The position numbers and the translations under genes were made by a program. Under the pieces are notes generated by a model. That model was not told the DNA's origin. It saw only the letters and a program-made list of their open reading frames with translations, and searched no databases. This document shows positions 6,136 to 8,479 of a stretch of 8,479 nt of DNA, piece by piece (position 1 is the stretch's first letter; each line of letters opens with the position of its first letter). Source of the DNA: Actinomycetota bacterium (GTDB lineage: Bacteria > Actinomycetota > Acidimicrobiia > IMCC26256 > PALSA-610); assembly GCA_030839105.1 (NCBI GenBank), contig JAUZEI010000430.1:1-8479 (forward strand), written 5' to 3'.

Positions 6136-7145
6136 GCGGGATCGACCTCCGCTCCGACACGGTCACCACACCCACGCCCGAGATGCGGCGCGCGATGGCG
6201 GACGCCGAGGTCGGCGACGACGTCTACGGCGAAGACCCCACGGTCAACCGGCTGCAATCGCTCGCGGCATCGCTGCTCGGCAAGGAGGCGGCGCTCTACG
6301 TGCCATCCGGAACGATGGCCAACCAGCTCGCGATGCGCGTGCTTGCGCGAGCGGGCACCGAGGTGCTGTGTCCCGACCGGGCCCACGTGTACCGCCACGA
6401 GGCCGCGGCCGCGCCCGTCAATGCCGGCGTCCAGATGCATCCGCTCTGGGACCTTCCCGACGGGATCCGCACCGCGATCGAGGGTGTCGCGCACCATCTG
6501 CCGCAACCGGCGCTGGTCGTGATCGAGAACACCTACATGGCGCTGTCGGGCGCGCCGATCGACGCGACCGAGATGGCAACCCTGTGCGACCTCGCGCGCG
6601 CCGGCGGTCTACCGGTCCACGTCGACGGTGCGCGCATCTGGAACGCAGCCGTCGCGCTCGACACCGCGCCACGCGAGCTCGTCGCGTCGGTCGACACCGT
6701 GATGTTCTGTCTCTCGAAGGGACTCGGTGCGCCCGTCGGGTCACTGCTGTGCGGACCGGCGGCGGTGATCGCCGAGGCGCGACAACATCGTCATCGTTGG
6801 GGCGGCGCAATGCGCCAGGCGGGCGTGATCGCGGCCGCGGGTGTCGTCGCGCTGGAGACGATGGTCGACCGGCTCGCCGATGATCACGCGCGGGCCGGTC
6901 GTCTGGCTGCTGCGCTGGCGGAACGCTGGCCCGGTAGCGTCGACCCCGACGCCGTGCACACGAACATCGTCTGCGCCGAGATGCGCGCGCTTCCGGCCGA
7001 CTTCGTCCGACGGCTCCATCACGGCGGAGTGCTCGCGGGGACGATCGACCCGCGCACGGTGCGCCTCGTCACGCACAAGGACGTCGACGACGATGCCGTT
7101 GCGCGCGCGATCGGCGTGTTCGACGAGATCCGGGCGGCTGCGTGA
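6132..7145 (+). CDS. ltaE: Low-specificity L-threonine aldolase (PLP)
   Basis: A 337-residue fold-type I PLP enzyme of the threonine aldolase/β-eliminating lyase family. It cleaves L-threonine or allo-threonine to glycine and acetaldehyde. Motifs: [11 protein letters not shown] (5-15), [13 protein letters not shown] (27-39), [10 protein letters not shown] (58-67), AHVYRHE with His85 (matching E. coli His83), [14 protein letters not shown] (163-176; Asp165 contacts the PLP ring nitrogen), [16 protein letters not shown] (193-208; Lys196 forms the Schiff base), [14 protein letters not shown] (224-237) and VRLVTHKDV (310-318; Arg311 for the carboxylate). The segment usually written ENTHN is ENTYM here. 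The GTG at 6132 overlaps the tesB stop, with AGGAG only two bases before it, so translation is probably coupled. The frame upstream of 6132 overlaps tesB and is not used. Confidence 0.93.
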   Translation: MSGIDLRSDTVTTPTPEMRRAMADAEVGDDVYGEDPTVNRLQSLAASLLGKEAALYVPSGTMANQLAMRVLARAGTEVLCPDRAHVYRHEAAAAPVNAGVQMHPLWDLPDGIRTAIEGVAHHLPQPALVVIENTYMALSGAPIDATEMATLCDLARAGGLPVHVDGARIWNAAVALDTAPRELVASVDTVMFCLSKGLGAPVGSLLCGPAAVIAEARQHRHRWGGAMRQAGVIAAAGVVALETMVDRLADDHARAGRLAAALAERWPGSVDPDAVHTNIVCAEMRALPADFVRRLHHGGVLAGTIDPRTVRLVTHKDVDDDAVARAIGVFDEIRAAA

Positions 7146-7861
7146 CCATGCTTCACGACGACACGCCGGCACGCGTCCTCGCGATCTACGCGCATCCCGA
7201 CGACCCGGAGATCTCGGCGGGGGGAACACTGGCGCGTTGGTCCGATGCGGGCGCGGAGGTGCATGTCGCGGTCACGACGCGCGGCGACAAGGGTACGAGC
7301 GATCCCGACGCCGATCTCGAAGCGCTGACCGTGCTGCGGGTCGAAGAGACGGCGGCCGCGGCGCGCGTGCTCGGCATCGCCGAACATCATCATCTCGACC
7401 ATCCCGACGGCGAGATCGCCGACGACCACGCGCTGCGCCGCGAGTTGGTGCGGCTGATCCGCGCGGTGAAGCCCGACGCGGTGTGCTGTCCGGATCCGAC
7501 CGCGGTGTTCTTCGGCGACGCCTACGTCAATCATCGCGATCATCGGGTCACGGGGTGGGCAACGCTCGACGCGGTGGCTCCCGCCGCCGGCAATCCGCAC
7601 TACTTCCCGGAACTGGCCGCCGAGGGTTTGCGGACCCATCAGGTGCGAGCCCTCTATCTTTCGGGGACGTTCGAACCGAACGTGTGGGTCGATGTCGGCG
7701 CGACGCTCGAACGCAAGATCGAAGCCCTGTTCTGCCACGCCAGTCAGCTGGTGGAGACGGGCGACTGGTTCCGCGACTTCTTGCGCGAGAGCGCGATCGA
7801 CGCGGGCCGGCTCGCGGGCGTGCAGTACGCGGAGGCGTTCCGTCGGATCGCGCTCGCCTGA
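7142..7861 (+). CDS. PIG-L / LmbE family zinc-dependent deacetylase
   Basis: A 239-residue member of the PIG-L family, which hydrolyses N-acetyl groups from GlcNAc-type substrates or related amides. The signature [17 protein letters not shown] (17-33) carries His18 and Asp21, and [10 protein letters not shown] (129-138) supplies the third zinc ligand (His134 or His131); Asp20 is the likely general base. [11 protein letters not shown] (45-55) is also typical. Actinobacterial relatives include MshB and Mca of mycothiol metabolism, bacillithiol-type deacetylases and antibiotic enzymes. No mycothiol gene is adjacent, so the substrate is unassigned. The GTG at 7142 overlaps the aldolase stop; an ATG two codons later (7148) is an equally good start. 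It is the last gene of the run and converges on the two-TM protein after 10 bp. Confidence 0.92.
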   Translation: MTMLHDDTPARVLAIYAHPDDPEISAGGTLARWSDAGAEVHVAVTTRGDKGTSDPDADLEALTVLRVEETAAAARVLGIAEHHHLDHPDGEIADDHALRRELVRLIRAVKPDAVCCPDPTAVFFGDAYVNHRDHRVTGWATLDAVAPAAGNPHYFPELAAEGLRTHQVRALYLSGTFEPNVWVDVGATLERKIEALFCHASQLVETGDWFRDFLRESAIDAGRLAGVQYAEAFRRIALA

Positions 7862-7871
7862 GCCGGAGCCA

Positions 7872-8210
7872 CTAGTTGCGAGAGACGCGCTTGGGTGCGT
7901 GGCCGCGCCATTCCGATTGGGCGCGGATCACCAGCACCGCGATCGTCGCTGCGCCGAGGGCGGCCAGGACGGTTCCGACGAGCGCGCCGCCGAGCTCCTT
8001 CCATGCGCACGACGGCACGTGCACCTGGAAGCCGCGGATCTGTTGGAGCAGTTGCTCGGCGCGGGTCGGCGTGTCGGGGCACGTGGTGGCAACCAGGCTG
8101 TATCCGATCAAGCCGCCCAGTGATCCCGCCAGCGCGATCGCGACGAACATCGTTCCGAGCGCGCCTCGCCGGGGCAGGTTCGGATGCTCCGGGGTGATCT
8201 CGACGGCCAC
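7872..8210 (-). CDS. Small membrane protein with two TM segments (112 aa)
   Basis: I recognise no family. Two hydrophobic segments, residues ~18-40 (ALGTMFVAIALAGSLGGLIG and following) and ~73-96 (LGGALVGTVLAALGAATIAV and following), flank a loop of ~32 residues. The loop holds one Cys near each membrane edge (Cys44 in ATTCPDTP, Cys68 in VPSCAWK), which could form a disulfide if the loop faces outward. Basic residues on both tails (NLPRR; RGHAPKRVSRN) favour both ends in the cytoplasm. The GTG at 8210 is preferred because TACGAT (8222-8217) ends six bases upstream, a leaderless arrangement. The same frame stays open to 8444, but that would overlap the divergent Nudix gene and adds an unconvincing sequence. 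It ends in TAG. Confidence 0.7.
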   Translation of the reverse strand: MAVEITPEHPNLPRRGALGTMFVAIALAGSLGGLIGYSLVATTCPDTPTRAEQLLQQIRGFQVHVPSCAWKELGGALVGTVLAALGAATIAVLVIRAQSEWRGHAPKRVSRN

Positions 8211-8264
8211 TCGGCGATCGTACCGGCGCGCCTCGCAGGCGAGGGAAGCGCGAGACTGTCGGCC
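8211..8264. promoter_or_regulatory. Divergent promoter region, membrane protein / Nudix
   Basis: The minus strand carries TACGAT (8222-8217) six bases before the GTG at 8210. The plus strand carries GAGACT (8252-8257) seven bases (GTCGGCC) before the GTG at 8265. Between them lies a perfect inverted repeat, CCTCGC-AG-GCGAGG (8231-8244). It would sit close to the −35 region of both promoters and could be an operator. Neither gene has a Shine-Dalgarno. Confidence 0.45.
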
Positions 8265-8479
8265 GTGCACGAGTGGACCGTTGCCGGAGGATTGCTCGAG
8301 ACGACCGCCGGCGTGCTGCTCGTGCGGAATGTTCGACGCGGGGGTGTCGAGGACTGGAGCACCCCGGGCGGCGTGATCGATGCGGACGACGTCGATCTTC
8401 TGGCGGGCCTCACTCGAGAGGTGCAGGAAGAGACGGGCCTGCACGTGCGCGAGTGGAGTGGTCCGCTCTACGAAGTGCG
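8265..8479 (+). CDS. Nudix hydrolase, N-terminal fragment
   Basis: The window ends after 71 codons of this gene. The product starts HEWTVAGGLLETTAGVLLVRNVRRGGVEDWSTPGG, the first strands of a Nudix fold, where the substrate diphosphate linkage will bind. The Nudix box follows: GGVIDADDVDLLAGLTREVQEETGL (residues ~34-58), with the metal-binding REVQEETGL clear. Compared with the consensus GX5EX7REUXEEXGU, the first Glu is Asp and the spacer to REV is one residue longer. Nudix enzymes hydrolyse nucleoside diphosphate derivatives; with only the box visible the substrate cannot be named. The GTG at 8265 is supported by the −10-like GAGACT seven bases before it. The gene is divergent from the two-TM protein. 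Confidence 0.85.
   Translation, partial: MHEWTVAGGLLETTAGVLLVRNVRRGGVEDWSTPGGVIDADDVDLLAGLTREVQEETGLHVREWSGPLYEV

Noticed and set aside
6841..7875. 344-codon plus-strand frame across the aldolase and deacetylase
   Set aside because: It is out of frame with both well-supported genes and is Arg/Ser-rich without motifs.
1..8479. tRNA, rRNA, CRISPR array, insertion sequence, phage or defence genes
   Set aside because: I looked on both strands and saw no repeat array, transposase motif, tRNA-like cloverleaf or composition shift. The region reads as ordinary core chromosome.

Overview
The window is high-GC bacterial chromosome with strongly GC-biased third codon positions. It has GTG and TTG starts, four-base stop/start overlaps, and several genes whose −10-like hexamer sits 6-7 bases before the start codon, as in leaderless actinobacterial transcripts. 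The protein types (group III phosphofructokinase, two-domain TesB, LmbE deacetylase, TetR) fit Actinomycetota. I lean to an Acidimicrobiia-like lineage, but that is inference from memory of similar proteins. I see no mobile element, CRISPR array, rRNA or tRNA.

Layout. 1-308 (+) is the C-terminal end of a class I/II aminotransferase. A TetR-family repressor (336-920, −) converges on it, and a perfect 16-bp palindrome sits in the repressor's own promoter. Then come a 59-residue ORF with a consensus Shine-Dalgarno (1102-1281, +) and a PlsC-type acyltransferase (1324-2043, +). The acyltransferase converges, 19 bp apart, on a large glycerol kinase gene (2063-4111, −). That kinase has an extra N-terminal part of about 185 residues: a Pro/Asp-rich stretch plus a compact domain that looks PH-like.

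Divergent from the kinase is a run of four same-strand genes: a phosphofructokinase with the two PPi-type active-site residues (4171-5199), a TesB acyl-CoA thioesterase (5251-6135), a low-specificity threonine aldolase (6132-7145) and a PIG-L/LmbE deacetylase (7142-7861). The last three are joined by 4-base overlaps. A small two-TM protein (7872-8210, −) converges on the deacetylase. A Nudix hydrolase (8265-end, +) diverges from it and is cut by the window edge.

How the genes relate. Glycerol kinase supplies glycerol-3-phosphate, PlsC-type enzymes acylate glycerolipid precursors, and TesB hydrolyses acyl-CoA, so there is a loose lipid/glycerol theme beside a probably reversible, PPi-linked glycolytic step. 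The rest is ordinary housekeeping. The points most worth a second look are the glycerol kinase fusion, the PPi-type residues of the phosphofructokinase, the TetR operator and the repeated leaderless-promoter arrangement. I did not find a clear new multi-gene system.
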